From Platerodrilus igneus (lineage: Eukaryota; Arthropoda; Insecta; Coleoptera; Lycidae): 64,000 nucleotides of DNA. The stretch covers positions 310,001 to 374,000 of the forward strand of contig JARFIW010001090.1 of the NCBI GenBank assembly GCA_036346225.1. Direction: 5' to 3'. Below are positions 53,768 through 63,219 of this stretch, piece after piece. Numbering within the stretch: position 1 is the first letter of the stretch; every line of letters starts with the position of its first letter. The translations under genes and the position numbers were made by a program. Under the pieces are notes generated by a model. The model saw only the letters and a program-made list of their open reading frames with translations. It ran no database searches and was not told where the DNA came from.

Positions 53768-54580
53768 ATGGAATCCCTTATTAAATTACGTGGCTACATA
53801 AAAGCCAGACTTACTAAATTCACAAATTATGTTACTTCCTTTGAACAAATTCAAGGTAACAGCGGTCAAGCGATTAGTTCAACAAAACTAATTGAACTAC
53901 GCAAGCGGCTTAACGATACAATGCCTTTATTAAGCGAATTCCACGATTTAGACTTCAAAATTATTGAATCAAGTCCGGATGGTGTGGATTCTGATTTTGA
54001 TTTTGAAGATGCTTATTATTCAGTGGTGTCTCGTGCAGAAGATCTTATTTAGCATCATGATAATGAGACTGAACGCAGATCTGTCTCACCTAATTCGAGC
54101 GTTAAGTCACATTCGGGAAATTCTAGTCCCCAAATACGTTTACCAACGATATCAATTCCTAAATTCAGCGGGGAGAACCCGGCCGAATGGTTGGAATACT
54201 ACGAAACTTTCAAAAATCTTATTCATGATAATGATTCGTTGTCAAATACACATCGTATGCATTATCTGAAATCAAGTTTGTGCGGACCCTCGGCACAAAT
54301 CATTAAATCGCTGGATTTTAGTTCAACCAGTTATAAAACGGCGTGGAAGGCGCTGTGCGAGAGGTACAATGACCCTCGTATGCTCGTTTACAATCATCTC
54401 AAGGCCATACTTGAGCTTGAACCGGTTAACAAGGAATCTGCTTCGAAGTTACACCAAATTAATGATACATTATTCAAACATTATGCCACTTTAACTTCAT
54501 TGGCTACTGATAAGCAACTTCTAGAATTTTTCATAATCTACGTTGTTTCCAAAAAACTAGATCCTCACACCTTTCGGTGA
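53768..54580 (+). pseudogene. BEL-2 gag, N-terminal and DUF1759-like core
   Basis: I choose the Met of MESLIKLRGYIKARLTKFTN (53768) over an upstream in-frame Met because the helical gag head begins there. A TAG at 54050-54052 stops this frame in a Gln position (EDLI-stop-HHDNE). The same frame continues through LPTISIPKFSGENPAEWLEY to LCERYNDPRMLVYNHLKAIL, the DUF1759-type core. A one-base insertion near 54578 then ends the frame. Confidence 0.92.
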
Positions 54581-54590
54581 GTGGAAAGTT

Positions 54591-55037
54591 TTGAGGAATT
54601 CTGCTGGGTCAGAGTTGCCCACATTACTAGAATTTAAAGAATTCTTAAAAAACACTGCAAATTTGTTAGACACCCTCGAGTCTAAGCAAAATAAGGTTAC
54701 GTTGCCAGAAAAGTCTCCCAAGGTTTCGAATCAACATTTAAAGTCCTTTGTTACTAATGGCCCTTCATGCTGTTACTGCAAAGGTGCCCACGCCTTGTAT
54801 AGATGTACAGAATTCTGTAAATTATCTGCAAGTGGCAGAATTTCCAAGGCAAAGTCACTGCAACTTTGTCTGAATTGTCTTTCTAAGGGACATTTTGTAA
54901 ATCAATATAATTCAAAGTTTACTTGCAGAAAATGCAACGCTAAACACAATACACTTCTTCATGAAGAAAAACAAACAAAATCCGAAGGTCAACCAGGGCC
55001 TGCAAGTTCTGCAGAAACCTCTGCAGAGCCAAATTAA
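54591..55037 (+). pseudogene. BEL-2 gag C-terminus with zinc knuckles
   Basis: The first knuckle reads CCYCKGAHALYRC. The second reads CLNCLSKGHFVNQYNSKF, where the fourth ligand Cys is Tyr (a single G-to-A change), followed by TCRKCNAKHNTLLHEEK. Residues upstream (SELPTLLEFKEFLKNTANLL) are the usual BEL/Pao spacer. The frame ends at a TAA at 55035-55037, before the protease. Confidence 0.9.
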
Positions 55038-55088
55038 TCTATTTCTGCTTTTTGCTCGAACGATGTTCAAATTCTTCTGCCAACAGCT

Positions 55089-56150
55089 ATGGCAAAGATT
55101 ATTTCAAGTGATGGAAGATGTCACAAGGTCAGAATTCTGCTGGATTCTGGATCACAATCAAATTTCATTCGTTCAGATGTATGTACTCGGTTGAAACTTC
55201 ATACTCGCGGTACAAACATCACTGTTTCTGGCATAAGTAAGGCTACTTCGCACATACGTGCACGGTGTGATGTCACAATTCAGGCGCTCCACACAAACTT
55301 CAGGTTTAATGCTTCATGTTTGGTTCTAGAAGAAATCACAGGGGTTTCTCCTAGCTTCAATGTTGTACGAAACAGTATCAACATTCCGAATAACATAACA
55401 CTATCCGATGCTATTTTTTGTGAATCTGGTACCATCGACATTTTAATAGGTTCGCTTATCTTTTGGACACTCTTATGTATAGGACAAGTTTACTTAGGCC
55501 CAAACCTCCCAATTCTCCAAAAAACTAGATTGGGATGGGTTGTGTCGGGTCCAACTACCACTTATGCACATAATATACAGTGCCACTTTGCATCTGTGGA
55601 GAATCCTGCTGATGCACTTATCAGATTCTGGCAGATCGAACATTACCCTGATGAGAAGGTTCTTACAGTGGAAGAAAGTGCTTGTGTAGCACATTTCGTA
55701 CAAACTACACACCGAGATTCAGATGGTAGGTTCATTGTTTCTCTTCCCCTAAAACAGTCTCCGGATGTTTTAGGAGATTCATTTCAAATTGCTCAAAAAA
55801 GGTTCTTTGCACTGGAAAGGCGACTGCAAGTCAATCCCGACTTAGCTGCTCGTTACAATCAATTTATGCGAGAATATATAGATCTGGGACACATGTCCAT
55901 TGCTGATCCCCAGATTAATGAAATTTCTTACTACCTTCCGCACCATGGTGTCCTTAAGGAAGACAGCCTAACAACCAAACTTAGGGTTGTTTTCAATGGT
56001 TCACAAGAAACCACTAGTGGATATTCTTTGAACCACATTCAAATGGTTGGACCAACCATCCAACAAGATTTGTTTGCAATACTTCTACGGTTCCGCAAGC
56101 ATACTTTTGCTATAGCAGGCGACGTTGAGAAGATGTACAGGCAGGTTTAG
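55089..56150 (+). pseudogene. BEL-2 protease and RT N-terminal region
   Basis: Protease: VRILLDSGSQSNFIRSDVCT with D-S-G near residue 17, then IDILIGSLIFWTLLCIGQVY. RT start: KTRLGWVVSGPTTTYAHNIQ, FFALERRLQVNPDLAARYNQ, YYLPHHGVLKEDSLTTKLRV and the motif A region FAIAGDVEKMYRQV, where Gly-Asp keeps the aspartate. The frame closes at a TAG (56148-56150) in a position that would be Gln. 353 codons are open up to there. Confidence 0.93.
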
Positions 56151-56153
56151 GAG

Positions 56154-57128
56154 GTGCCTGAACATAGGTCCTTACAACGGATTCTGTGGCGATTCACTCC
56201 TGCAGATTCAATTGCTACATACAACTTAAATACAGTCACATATGGTACAGCTTCGGCATCTTTTCTTGCTGTTCGTAGTCTTACGCAGCTAAGCTATGAT
56301 CATGCAAACTCTTTCCCTGATGTATCCAAGATAATCAAGGAAGATTTCTATGTTGACGACTTGTTAACAGGTACTAGCACGCTTGAAGGTGCTCGCATCC
56401 TGTGTTCTAAGTTAAAAACCATTTTAGATTCTGGTTGTTTCAAGTTACGCAAATGGATTTCCAATAATCCACAGGTCTTGGAAGGAATTCCAAGCTCCGA
56501 TGTTCATCCAGGTGTTCTTAGGCTCGGTGAGCACGATCACACAAAAACATTAGGTATGATTTGGACTTTTCAGTCGAATCACTTCATGTTCACTATTTCA
56601 AATACCTTTGAACGAGAAGCTACAAAGCGTAGCATGCTTTCTGAGATTTCCCAAATCTTCGATCCTTTGGGTTTCCTTGGTCCATGCACCTTGGGAGCTA
56701 AAATTCTCATCCAGCAACTATGGCTGGAAAAGTTGGGTTGGGACGATGCTGTTCCTGACAAGATTAAATTCAAATGGATTTCATATCGTAGCGAACTAAT
56801 CGGCCCAAATGACCTGAAAGTTCCTCGACATGCTGTGTGCGAACAATGCACTGAGGTTGAGTTCCACAATTTCTGCGATGCTTCCATGCAAGGGTATGGT
56901 GCATGCACCTTTTTACGTTCTAAGGACAAGGACGGCGCATATCACGTTAAACTCCTGTGTTCGAAATCTAGGGTTTCACCTTTGAAACCATTAACCATTC
57001 CCAAGTTGGAGCTCTGTGGAGCTGTTCTCTTGGCGAAACTTTCCAAACAGGTTCTAAAGGCATTAGACTTGCAGATCACTCGCTGTTTCTTTTGGTCTGA
57101 CTCTACTATTGTCCTAGGATGGTTGTAA
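56154..57128 (+). pseudogene. BEL-2 RT C-terminal and RNase H
   Basis: The same frame continues past the TAG: NLNTVTYGTASASFLAVRSL, then catalytic motif C as EDFYVDDLLTGTST with both aspartates. RNase H has VEFHNFCDASMQGYGACTFL, KLELCGAVLLAKLSKQVLKA and CFFWSDSTIVLGWL, keeping the acidic residues. A TAA at 57126-57128 falls where a Gln codon would fit and ends the frame inside RNase H. Confidence 0.93.
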
Positions 57129-57644
57129 ACCAATCCAAATTTATTAAAAACATTTGTATGCAACAGAGTTGCTGACATACAGCATCTTACTGAACGTGGT
57201 ACATGGGGTCATGTACCAACCAGGCACAATCCTGCGGATTTACTGTCTAGAGGAGTAAACCCTCTGGCATTAAAGGATTCAAGTCTTTGGTGGCACGGTC
57301 CATCATGGCTCCATGAAGATGAGTCTTTGTGGCCCAATTCAAATCATTCGTGCTTGGAACTTCCTGAAATAAAAGGAGAAACTAGTTGCAATCTAGTTAA
57401 TTCACAAGAACCATTTTTATTCAATCGTTTTTCAAGCTTGTCTCGTTTAGTACGAGTCACGGCTTATTGCCTTCGTTTTCGAAACAATCTGTTAAAGCCC
57501 AAGGCAAGTCGTTGTCTAAGTCCTCTATCATTAGACGAGTCTCAAGAATCTCTTCTTGTACTTGTAAAGCTTTCGCAGCAAGAGTCATTCTCTTCTGAAT
57601 TAAAATTATTATCTTGAGGAAAACTCTTAAAATCTTCATCGCTA
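57129..57644 (+). pseudogene. BEL-2 RNase H to integrase linker
   Basis: Reading on, NPADLLSRGVNPLALKDSSL (near 57230) and WWHGPSWLHEDESLWP are the BEL/Pao linker landmarks. LVRVTAYCLRFRNNLLKPKA follows in the open part (57327-57617). A TGA at 57615-57617 is a further stop in an Arg-like position. Confidence 0.85.
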
Positions 57645-58934
57645 TTGTCGCATAATTCCTTCCTGGATTCAAAGGGCATGATGAGAGTTGGTGGTCGACT
57701 CCACAATTCTCATTTTTCATTTGATAAAAAATTTCCATTGTTACTTTCGGGTAAACACCCAATTGCAAGGCTCATCGTTCTCAACGAACACTTGCGACTA
57801 CTACATGCTGGGCCACAGGTACTATTGTCTTCTCTTAGAGACAAGTACTGGATTATTTCATGTCGAAATCTTGCCAAGAAAACTGTTCATCAATGTTTGC
57901 GATGCTTTAGGTTTGCACCAAAACTCACTGAACCAATAATGGGCAATCTACCTTTGTCTCGTGTTCAACCATGTCCTCCTTTTCACGTAACTGGGGTGGA
58001 CTATGGTGGACCATTCATAATCAAAAACCGCAAGGGTCGTGGATGTAAGACGTCTAAATCTTACTTGAGTCTGTTTGTCTGTTTCACTACAAAAGCAGTG
58101 CATCTGCAATTGGTGGCTGACTTAAGTACGGAAACGTTTTTAATGGCCTTCCGGCGGTTTGTTGCTCGACGTGGCAAACCACTACATGTATATTCCGACA
58201 ACGGAACCAATTTCGTTGGCGCGAACTCCGAACTCAAAGAATTATATACATTTTTCAAAACTCAAGCTAGTTCTATTTCTGATTCTACAGCCATGGAAGG
58301 AATAAATTGGCATTTTATACCTGCATACAGCCCACACTTTGGTGGACTTTGGGAAGCGGGTATAAAATCATCCAAATATCATTTAAAGCGGGTTATTGGG
58401 AACTCTTTGTTAACATACGAGGAGATGAGCACTTTGTTGTCTCAGGTAGAAGCCACACTCAACTCTCGTCCTCTTTCACCTTTGTCATCTGATCCCAATG
58501 ATCTCCAGCCTCTCACTCCGGCCCATTTTCTTATTGGTCGGCCACCTACTGCATTGCCGGACCTAGACTTGCTACAAGTTGCTGAATCCCGGTTGTCTAC
58601 GTTTCATAAGATACAAAATTTTCATCTACGCTTCTGGAAAAGATGGAGTAAAGAATATTTATCGGAGCTCCAACAACGTGTGAAGTGGCGAAAAACATCC
58701 TCTCAACTCGAAGAGGGCTCGCTAGTTCTCATCAAGGATGACAACGCGCCTTCTATGCAATGGAAGCTCGGCAGAGTGACTCTGCTTCACCCTGGTGCTG
58801 ACGGTATTGCTCGTGTTGCTACGGTCCAAACTTCAAATGGAAGTGTAAAGCGCTCCTTCGCAAAGTTGTGTGCTTTTCCCTCAGTGCGTGAGTGCCTAGA
58901 AGGGGAAAATCGGTGTGTGCAAGATAATTCTTAG
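57645..58934 (+). CDS. BEL-2 integrase with DUF5641-like tail
   Basis: A 429-codon open frame. The zinc head has HLRLLHAGPQVLLSSLRDKY and KTVHQCLRCFRFAPK with both cysteines. The core has HVTGVDYGGPFIIK (first Asp), VYSDNGTNFVGANSELKEL (second Asp) and INWHFIPAYSPHFGGLWEAG (Glu). ATLNSRPLSPLSSDPNDLQP, TPAHFLIGRPPTALP and the tail VLIKDDNAPSMQWKLGRV complete it. All catalytic and zinc residues are present, so this is the best preserved integrase in the window. It ends 120 bp before the 3' LTR. Confidence 0.96.
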   Translation: MSHNSFLDSKGMMRVGGRLHNSHFSFDKKFPLLLSGKHPIARLIVLNEHLRLLHAGPQVLLSSLRDKYWIISCRNLAKKTVHQCLRCFRFAPKLTEPIMGNLPLSRVQPCPPFHVTGVDYGGPFIIKNRKGRGCKTSKSYLSLFVCFTTKAVHLQLVADLSTETFLMAFRRFVARRGKPLHVYSDNGTNFVGANSELKELYTFFKTQASSISDSTAMEGINWHFIPAYSPHFGGLWEAGIKSSKYHLKRVIGNSLLTYEEMSTLLSQVEATLNSRPLSPLSSDPNDLQPLTPAHFLIGRPPTALPDLDLLQVAESRLSTFHKIQNFHLRFWKRWSKEYLSELQQRVKWRKTSSQLEEGSLVLIKDDNAPSMQWKLGRVTLLHPGADGIARVATVQTSNGSVKRSFAKLCAFPSVRECLEGENRCVQDNS

Positions 58935-59042
58935 TTGTGCTTAGATTAAGTTTTATTTGTCCTTTATCTTATTGTTAATGAGTATATATCTTGTTAATTG
59001 TAATTCTTAGTTCTAAGGTTTTCTTTGAAAGCTCAGATCTTT

Positions 59043-59056
59043 CAAGGCGGGCGGCA
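59043..59056 (+). promoter_or_regulatory. BEL-2 polypurine tract
   Basis: CAAGGCGGGCGGCA directly precedes the 3' LTR. It is the only purine-rich run near the boundary and sits at the position where plus-strand synthesis is primed. Confidence 0.6.
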
Positions 59057-59473
59057 TGTTCAAAATTGGTTGTAATATTTTTAAAGAAAATTTCAATTTG
59101 CATTCAAACATACTCGCCACGCCATCTAGCTGTTAAGTTCATATTTGCCAAAGCCTCTCTGCTGTGTGACGTTCTGTTGCTAGCTCAGTTCTATTCAAGC
59201 TCTTGTGTCAAGTAGTATAAAATGTAGCTAACGCTATATACGTTTAAGTTTTAAGTACATTGTCGTACAGTTATAGAATGCAGTCTTTCAATTTAATATA
59301 AACAGTTCAATTACCGAAACGAAGTGCTTTTATTTATTTTAGCAATACCACAGCCTCGAGTTTATTTGGTACAGTCCCCAAGTAAATCCGCATACAAATA
59401 AGAAGAATAATCAGCCAAGAAATTATTGTCAATTAATATTTTCGAATAACGGCCTTATTCAAGCTTATAAACA
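59057..59473 (+). repeat. BEL-2 3' LTR
   Basis: 417 bp, the same length as the 5' LTR, with three differences (two G/A and one C/T). It is followed by the ACTAC duplication at 59474-59478. Confidence 0.97.
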
Positions 59474-60017
59474 ACTACAGACGCATCTTTCGTGAACTAG
59501 CGGATAATATAATAAAAAGTAAAATTTCTGATCGCTATTTAAAAATTAGTCAACTATGTTTTTTGTCTTTTGAATCACGATTCTTTTTCTAGTTACAACT
59601 CTGAATTCCGAAAAAAGCGCTCTTCAGAATTAAAAACAAGGTACAGTGAAAGATTTGAATTTGACCGCCTTAAAAACGAGTTGATTCGTTTGTACTCCTC
59701 ATCGGAATTCGCAGGTCTTAATTCGTAGGAAATCATCCCATTCTGCGAAGAAAAAAATATGTGTCATATATTTTCCCAACTAATGGCATAGGCCAAGTTG
59801 ATTGTAACAATTCCGGCAAGTAGCACATTTGCGGAACGATCGTTTTCTGGCCTAAAACGGATTTATACTTACCTGCGTAATACTCAGGGACAGGAGCCAT
59901 TGTCTCTCTTGAAAACGACCTAGTGCAAGAACTAAAACGAACTTCTAGTTTCTATGACAATGTATTGAGTGGATTTTTAAAGAAAGACCGCCGAATTGAT
60001 TTAATTTACAAAAAATA
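59474..60017 (+). pseudogene. hAT transposase C-terminal (dimerisation) region
   Basis: The hAT coding sequence resumes after BEL-2. Near 59790-59915 the plus strand reads LIVTIPASSTFAERSFSGLK then RIYTYLRNTQGQEPLSLL, the hAT C-terminal dimerisation signature. Further on, NDLVQELKRTSSFYDNVLSG and FLKKDRRIDLIYKK end at a TAG near 60018. Frame changes and stops occur at about 59590, 59730 and 59920. Confidence 0.85.
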
Positions 60018-60269
60018 GTTTGTTAGTGATACATATAATCTGTGGTGCCAGGCGTATGTACAAGTCAAACTCACATTTAGATACTTAAATTGTAGAACAC
60101 CTATGTACACCTATAGCAAGTTTTTTGTTTTTAATTTTTTGCCTAGCCTACATTAACAATCACTGCATGCAACTGCAGGGTACATTATGTCACAACTGAA
60201 GCGTCACAGCCTTGCATTTTCGATCAAAAATCTATTTAAAAGGGTTTTTTCAAAAATTTAACATTTTCA

Positions 60270-60318
60270 TCTACACACACACACGCGCGCGCGCGCGCGC
60301 ACACACACACGCACACAG
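60270..60318. repeat. (CA)n(CG)n(CA)n microsatellite
   Basis: Alternating purine-pyrimidine tract: an acacac run, then a gcgcgc run of about 18 bp, then acacac again. This composition is unusual in the AT-rich surroundings. Confidence 0.95.
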
Positions 60319-61236
60319 GAACACTATACAAAAAGAATTAGAACAATAAACAGCACACAAACAAATTTACAGCTCCCGCACGGAAAAGAACATTCTTGAA
60401 AAATCTATCCAACATGCAAAAATACATATGAGGTCATGGGCACCTAAAGAAAACATTTTTCATAAATTTTGCCTGTCCATTCTGATCTACACACCCAATA
60501 AAGCATATAAAAAATCAGAGTATAGAACTGTACACAAAAATACATTGCAGCACCTGCTTAAAAAACATTTCTAAATTAGATTATAAGAATATTGCTTGCA
60601 CAATAATTTTGCGCCATATAAATGTGTTCAAAATGTCAGAAACGAATAAATTCATTACCATTAATATATATTATTCAACGAAAATTGAAAGCGTAACTAT
60701 CAATTTTTGATTGGTCTAAGATATTGATCAAATAAGCCCTTTTGGAACGTCCTGAGTATGGTGAGTTGCTATAAAAGACTATTATAAACCATAAAACAAG
60801 CATTGAAAAGCCTTTAATTTTAATTTATACCTAAGTACCTTCAAGGTTTTTATTTTAAAACAAGTTGAAAATGCAAGGCATTGTCGCAACGAACTTCTAA
60901 ATGTAGACTTACTTTAAAACAATTTAAAGAAATTAAAATTATTATGTTGTAATAGTTATAAGTATTCAGATAAAATACAAAAATTTATAAACAACAAAAG
61001 AGACATTTTAATATATTTTATTTTATTGAATAAATATTTTAAAAGCTATGTATTAGTTCTCATCAATAAGATAAGAAATTTTTTTTTTATATGAATCTAA
61101 TTATTTTCGGTAATCAAAATTTAAGTTTAAACAATGTCTATAATATTGGAATAATTGGCATGAAATGCCATAAATTGTTCAAATATGTGTCGCATATTGA
61201 TTTTAAACTTATTTAAAATTTTAATTATCCCTGTGG

Positions 61237-61440
61237 ATTTTCCCGGTGGCTCGGCGTCCCCGTGGCCCGATTTTAACTGACATCAAAACTTAAGCTCTGG
61301 ACACCGAGCTGAATCGATTGATGTATCACACATTGATGTCCGACCATTAAAAAGGCCTCGGACACACAGACAGACAGACACGCAGACAAATAGATTTCAT
61401 AAACGAACGAAGTTCGTTGATAACAATAAAGCCTAAATAA
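61237..61440. repeat. Repeat-like block with (CAGA)n tail
   Basis: A locally GC-rich segment ('cccggtggctcggcgtcccc') runs into 'ggacacacagacagacagac' and then an imperfect palindrome, 'aacgaacgaagttcgtt'. The shape (GC-rich body, simple-repeat end) suggests a LINE or SINE 3' fragment, but I do not recognise it. Confidence 0.35.
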
Positions 61441-62449
61441 CGCTTTGTGAAGTTATTTACTAATTATTAAAACTATAAAATCCAATTCATATTGTGATTG
61501 CTGTTGTGCATATCTAACAAAAGAAAATAATAGCCGTACACTAAATATCAGTTCTCTTATTTATTATACACGGTCCACGTGAAGTTGAATAGTATGTCAG
61601 TTTACTGTTAGATTTGCTTATCCAATGAGCTTTAAACACTTTATTGCTCTGGTTTGATACACTTCCCGACGATTATCGTTTTCCCTTTTACCTTCACGGA
61701 TTGTAGGAAATGTTTGTTGCAGTCACGTCTAATTGCGATACACCCACTTTCATAAAAATATCCTAGCGACACCTTCGTAAAACTTGATGAACTGATGGGA
61801 ATGTTCCCGCATACCGACTAGTTTAAATCCACACTACGCTTATGGAAAATAATTCTGGCACAATCATAGATACGAAAATTCAACAAAACAATTTATTTTT
61901 TGGTGCATTTTATAACAAGAAAACATTCTGAAGATGATGGTATAAAAATTACAACAATATTTTATTTAATTCAGCTATAAACAAATTCCAAAATGTTCAA
62001 AATTAAATTCACAATTTTGATTTTTATGTCATTATCTTCTTTGATTTTTTTTAAAACCAATACCACTTCCAGAATTTAAAAAAAAAGTTGGCCTATCTAA
62101 GATTGTGCCAGAAGAATAAGGAGAGAAATTCCCCAGTCTTGGTACGCTGTCGGTTTCTGCCTACAATAGGAAATGGTGGTTGCCTAACATCCTTGCACCA
62201 CTACCTTTATATACACGCTATTTCATACGCGCAGTTTAGTTATATCTTGTCTCTGGCATCTGTCAACTCGTGCACAAGTGTACTTATCTTAAGCTAAGGG
62301 TAAGTTTTTAATATATATATTTAATTAATAAAAGTTTCTTTCGTGTACATTAAACATTTAGGTTTAATTATAAACATAGTTTACATTTTAAAATAACACA
62401 TGGTTTATGCCTGATACTAGTAAATAATATTTTTAATAAATCTGTATTA

Positions 62450-63213
62450 AAGGCTGGTTTCATAATCAAACACAAAGAGCTCCTTTAGCAAAAAGGGGGT
62501 TTTAAGCTAAAGGGGCATTTAAATTCAAATTAAAGGTGGCACTGTTTCATAAACATATCCAATGATGACTTTGGTTAAAGGCTCCTGCCCCTTTAAAATA
62601 CTATATAGGTGTAAAAATGTGCTTCTGGTAAGATTTCTTGGGAAATTTTTATACTGTCTGATGAAATATTTACATTTGTTGTGAATTCAATATAACCTTT
62701 ATTCTTTTTCTTTACTTCTTTAGTAAATTGTATAAAACGGTCTTGTTTCTGGTTTAGCACTTTCATTTCTATTCAGGCGGTAGTTGTTTTTTGGTTTCAA
62801 TTAATAAATGGCAACAGAGACAACATTAGTGCCTTGTTCCAGATATTGTAACTTTTCGAAGGACTAGGAACTATTGTAGTTAGAAGATATAAAGAAATAT
62901 AAAAGCATCATAGAATGCAAAAACAAGGTATGTAAACATGGTCTTAAATGAAGTACTTTATCCTCCGAAGCTCATAGAATCAGTACTTGTTAAATATGCT
63001 CGCATTTGATTATCTATTACAAAATATACTATCAATTACAATAATTAAACAAGATTCAAATTAATTGCAAATCAGTGACACTGTGATAATTTTTTCTGAG
63101 ATTATGCTTAGCTTTAAAACTTCTTTTAAGAAGAGAAGAGTTAGTATATGACTATCTAACTTAAAGGAGCTTTTAACAGCTGTTAAAATCCTGTTAGGAT
63201 TATGAAACACATT
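62450..63213. mobile_element. Candidate PIF/Harbinger-like MITE
   Basis: The left end reads AAGGCTGGTTTCATAATCAA and the right end on the other strand reads AATGTGTTTCATAATCCTAA, sharing GTTTCATAATC. A TTA flanks each side (62447-62449 and 63214-63216), the trinucleotide duplication typical of PIF/Harbinger. 'agctccttta' also recurs in inverted orientation inside the ends. The 760-bp interior has no transposase. It abuts the LINE fragment that starts near 63220. Confidence 0.5.
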
Positions 63214-63219
63214 TTAACA

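Larger units (their letters stand above)
52549..59478 (+). mobile_element. BEL/Pao LTR retrotransposon BEL-2, young insertion
   Basis: Two 417-bp LTRs (52554-52970 and 59057-59473) start TGTTCAAAAT and end TTATAAACA, with a perfect ACTAC duplication. They differ at only three positions, all transitions. The interior encodes gag, protease, RT, RNase H and integrase on the plus strand. Despite the near-identical LTRs, the coding region has at least five in-frame stops and a frameshift. It sits inside the hAT transposase. Its proteins are clearly related to, but well diverged from, those of BEL-1. Confidence 0.97.
51317..60165 (+). mobile_element. hAT transposon (ZMYM1-like transposase), split by BEL-2
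   Basis: The left end begins CAGTGGCGTG and continues 'aatataggcaaaaaagcaat'. The right end, read on the minus strand from 60165, begins CAGTGATTGT and continues 'taggctaggcaaaaaa'. These are imperfect terminal inverted repeats of about 30 bp. The flanking 8-mers (caaggtac and catgcaac) agree at only 5 of 8 positions. Inside are the middle of a hAT transposase (51890-52553) and its C-terminal dimerisation domain (59474-60017), cleanly separated by BEL-2. The N-terminal BED finger and first catalytic part are missing. Confidence 0.75.
60166..62449. other. AT-rich DNA with two small repeats, no gene
   Basis: Contains the AC/GC microsatellite at 60270-60318 and the repeat-like block at 61237-61440. 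Otherwise there are only short frames and no recognised family. Confidence 0.4.

Noticed and set aside
62088..62297. 69-codon frame near the right end
   Set aside because: No recognisable domain, short and isolated. It cannot be told from chance.
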